Assembly: GCA_017995345.1 (NCBI GenBank)
Contig: JAGOJA010000004.1
Location: forward strand, 1-40,820
Direction: 5' to 3'
Length of the DNA: 40,820 nt
Origin: Flavobacterium sp.
GTDB lineage: Bacteria; Bacteroidota; Bacteroidia; Flavobacteriales; Flavobacteriaceae
The position numbers and the translations under genes are program-made. Numbering within the stretch: position 1 is the first letter of the stretch; each line of letters starts with the position of its first letter. This document shows, piece after piece, positions 39,030-40,820 of this stretch. Below the pieces are notes generated by a model. It searched no databases and was not told the DNA's origin. It saw nothing but the letters and a program-made list of their open reading frames with translations.

Positions 39030-40820
39030 TTAAAAGCAATATTCGTTTTCTGCAACTAATTTAGAAGTAATCATTTCTCTTAAACCTACAATATTTGGCA
39101 TATTAGTATATTTAGTGAAACGTCTTAATCCCATAAGCATCATACGTTGTTCATCTCCTTCAGCAAAAGAAATAACACTTTCTTTTCCTTTTTGAGTAAC
39201 GATATCTACTGCTTGATACAAGTATAATTTTGCCATAGCAATTTGCTCTTGTACCTTATCTTCTCCTTCTTTTTTGGCTAATTTTTCAGTTCTAAGAATT
39301 GTACTTTCAGCCATGTAGATTTCGATAAGCATATCTGAAGCAGCCATCAATATTTGCTGGTGAGAGTCTAATTCAGTTCCAAATTTTTGAACCGCACTAC
39401 CAGCAACCATTAAGAATGCTTTTTTCAACTTGGTAACCATTTCTTTTTCTTCAGCAAATAACTCAGAGTAGTCTGGAGTATCAAAAGAAGGAATACCTAG
39501 TAATTCCTCACCAACTTTTGTAGCAGGACCTAGTAAGTCAACATGACCTTTCATTGCTTTTTTAATCAACATACCTACAGATAGCATTCTGTTGATTTCG
39601 TTTGTTCCTTCGTAAATACGAGCGATACGAGCATCTCTCCAAGCACTTTCCATTGGAGTGTCTTCAGAGAATCCCATTCCTCCATAGATTTGAATACCTT
39701 CATCAGCACAATTTTGAATATCTTCAGAAACGGCGACTTTTAAGATAGAACACTCAATTGCATACTCTTCAACACCTTTCAATTCGGCATCTTGATGTGT
39801 AGCTCCTTCCGCTTCACGAGCAGAGATTCTGTCTTCAATATTTTTTGCTGCTCTATAAGTAGCACTTTCGCCAGCATAACAGCTAGTGGCCATGTCAGCT
39901 AATTTAGAACGAATCGCTCCAAATTGTGAAATTGGTGTGTTAAACTGAATTCTTTCGTTTGCGTAAGCAGTTGCATTTGTAATTACTCTACGTTGTGCGT
40001 CAAGACAGGCTGCTGCCAATTTGATACGTCCAACATTCAAGGCGTTCATTGCAATTTTGAAACCGTTACCTCTCTCAGAAAGCATGTTTTCAACAGGAAC
40101 CTTCGTTTCATTAAAGAAAACCTGACGAGTAGAAGAAGCACGAATTCCTAATTTGTGTTCCTCTTCATTCATTGAAATTCCGTTTTCAGCAGTGTTTTCA
40201 ACGATGAAACCGGTAATGTTTTTATCATCACCAATACGTGCAAAAACGATAAATACGCTACAGAAACCTGCATTCGAAATCCACATTTTTTGACCTGTAA
40301 TAGAATAGTATTTTCCGTCTTCAGATAAAACAGCTTTTGTTTTTCCAGAGTTAGCATCTGATCCAGCACCTGGCTCAGTCAAACAGTAAGCCCCAAACCA
40401 CTCACCAGAAGCTAATTTAGGCACGTATTTTTGTTTTTGCTCCTCAGTACCGTATAAAGTGATTGGCATTGTACCAATTCCTGTATGCGCTCCAAAAGCA
40501 GTCGAGAATGATCCCGTTGCACCAGAGATATAGTCACAAACCAAAACGGTGTTCACAAATCCCATCCCCATTCCGCCATAAGCTTCAGGAACTGCAACGC
40601 TTAGGAAACCTAAGTGTCCCGCTTTACGCATCGTTTCTTCAGTTAAAGCATAATCTTTCTTTTCAAAACGGTCTTTATTAGGCCATAATTCTTTGTCTAC
40701 GAACTCTTTTACAGAGTCACGCATCATTAATTGTTCTTCATTGAAGTCTTCAGGAGTGAAGATATCTTCGCACTTTGTTTCTTTTACAAGGAATTGACCT
40801 CCTCTGGTTACGTCGCTCAT
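39030..40820 (-). CDS. Acyl-CoA dehydrogenase, long (VLCAD-like) type
   Basis: FAD-dependent alpha,beta-dehydrogenation of acyl-CoA in beta-oxidation. FAD and substrate motifs are CLTEPGAGSDANS (146-158) and WISNAGF (180-186). The catalytic base is E404 in RIYEGTNEINRM. EGIQIYGGMGFSEDTPMESAWRDARIARIYEG is the C-terminal FAD interface. At 596 residues it is ~200 longer than medium- or short-chain enzymes; the extra C-terminal helical domain resembles VLCAD and ACAD9, which act on long chains at the membrane. The first codon, ATG, is the last base of the window, so the gene is complete but its promoter is outside. Confidence 0.95.
   Translation of the reverse strand: MSDVTRGGQFLVKETKCEDIFTPEDFNEEQLMMRDSVKEFVDKELWPNKDRFEKKDYALTEETMRKAGHLGFLSVAVPEAYGGMGMGFVNTVLVCDYISGATGSFSTAFGAHTGIGTMPITLYGTEEQKQKYVPKLASGEWFGAYCLTEPGAGSDANSGKTKAVLSEDGKYYSITGQKMWISNAGFCSVFIVFARIGDDKNITGFIVENTAENGISMNEEEHKLGIRASSTRQVFFNETKVPVENMLSERGNGFKIAMNALNVGRIKLAAACLDAQRRVITNATAYANERIQFNTPISQFGAIRSKLADMATSCYAGESATYRAAKNIEDRISAREAEGATHQDAELKGVEEYAIECSILKVAVSEDIQNCADEGIQIYGGMGFSEDTPMESAWRDARIARIYEGTNEINRMLSVGMLIKKAMKGHVDLLGPATKVGEELLGIPSFDTPDYSELFAEEKEMVTKLKKAFLMVAGSAVQKFGTELDSHQQILMAASDMLIEIYMAESTILRTEKLAKKEGEDKVQEQIAMAKLYLYQAVDIVTQKGKESVISFAEGDEQRMMLMGLRRFTKYTNMPNIVGLREMITSKLVAENEYCF

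Noticed and set aside
1-40820. CRISPR array, prophage, transposase or toxin-antitoxin system
   Set aside because: No regular repeats, integrase, transposase or typical small gene pair was seen. The window reads as core chromosome.

Overview
The window is a stretch of AT-rich chromosome from a member of the Bacteroidetes, almost certainly Flavobacterium or a close relative in the Flavobacteriaceae. The signs are a SusC-like TonB receptor paired with a DUF4249 lipoprotein, long-form NusB followed by YajC, a Pur-alpha-type DUF3276 protein, a LETM1-related protein, a fused cyclophilin-FKBP isomerase, and starts that mostly lack Shine-Dalgarno sequences but often carry the TAnnTTTG -7 element of this phylum. 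No tRNA, rRNA, CRISPR array, prophage or intact insertion sequence was seen. The genes are mainly housekeeping genes in short operons, separated by clear hairpin terminators.

Layout. 1-3077 (minus): an SDR-type oxidoreductase cut by the window edge, a single-domain DUF1456 protein, a PLP enzyme of the KBL/BioF fold, and a dipeptide epimerase. 3252-7409: a TerB-like protein convergent with uvrB, then rlmF and a thiamine pyrophosphokinase. 7455-10693: a DUF4249 lipoprotein and its TonB-dependent receptor. 10831-13550: icd, rplS and trmD. 13949-15578 (plus): a lipocalin and the double-domain PPIase. 15690-18421 (minus): a redoxin, a GreA/Rnk-like protein and a membrane-anchored FMN glutamate-synthase-like enzyme whose upstream region may encode a small RNA or attenuator.

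18829-24205: a CsaA-like tRNA-binding protein, a Pur-alpha-like DUF3276 protein, an MsbA-type ABC exporter, leucine dehydrogenase, nusB and yajC. 24437-27379: pepT, a broken lipoprotein gene and pyrD. 27471-30588 (minus): a three-gene ECF sigma / putative anti-sigma / periplasmic sensor operon, an SRPBCC/GyrI-like protein and a small membrane protein. 30674-33525: a MazG-like pyrophosphohydrolase, ilvE, mnmD and a 65-residue conserved-looking protein. 33559-37191 is an oxidative-stress neighbourhood: oxyR divergent from dps, a LETM1-related protein and a Cu/Zn superoxide dismutase. 37421-38939 carries three small envelope proteins (META, DUF4251, NlpE-like), and 39030-40820 an acyl-CoA dehydrogenase of the long, VLCAD-like type.

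I saw no complete, clearly new multi-gene system. The observations most worth following are two lipoprotein genes whose signal peptides begin at an ATA codon where ATG is expected (one also frameshifted in an A8 run); a perfect 19-bp inverted repeat between the divergent ABC exporter and leucine dehydrogenase; a candidate small RNA or attenuated leader upstream of the glutamate-synthase-like gene; and a hairpin-centred intergenic element at 13680-13760 that resembles dispersed Flavobacterium elements. All family assignments come from reading motifs by eye; no database search was possible.
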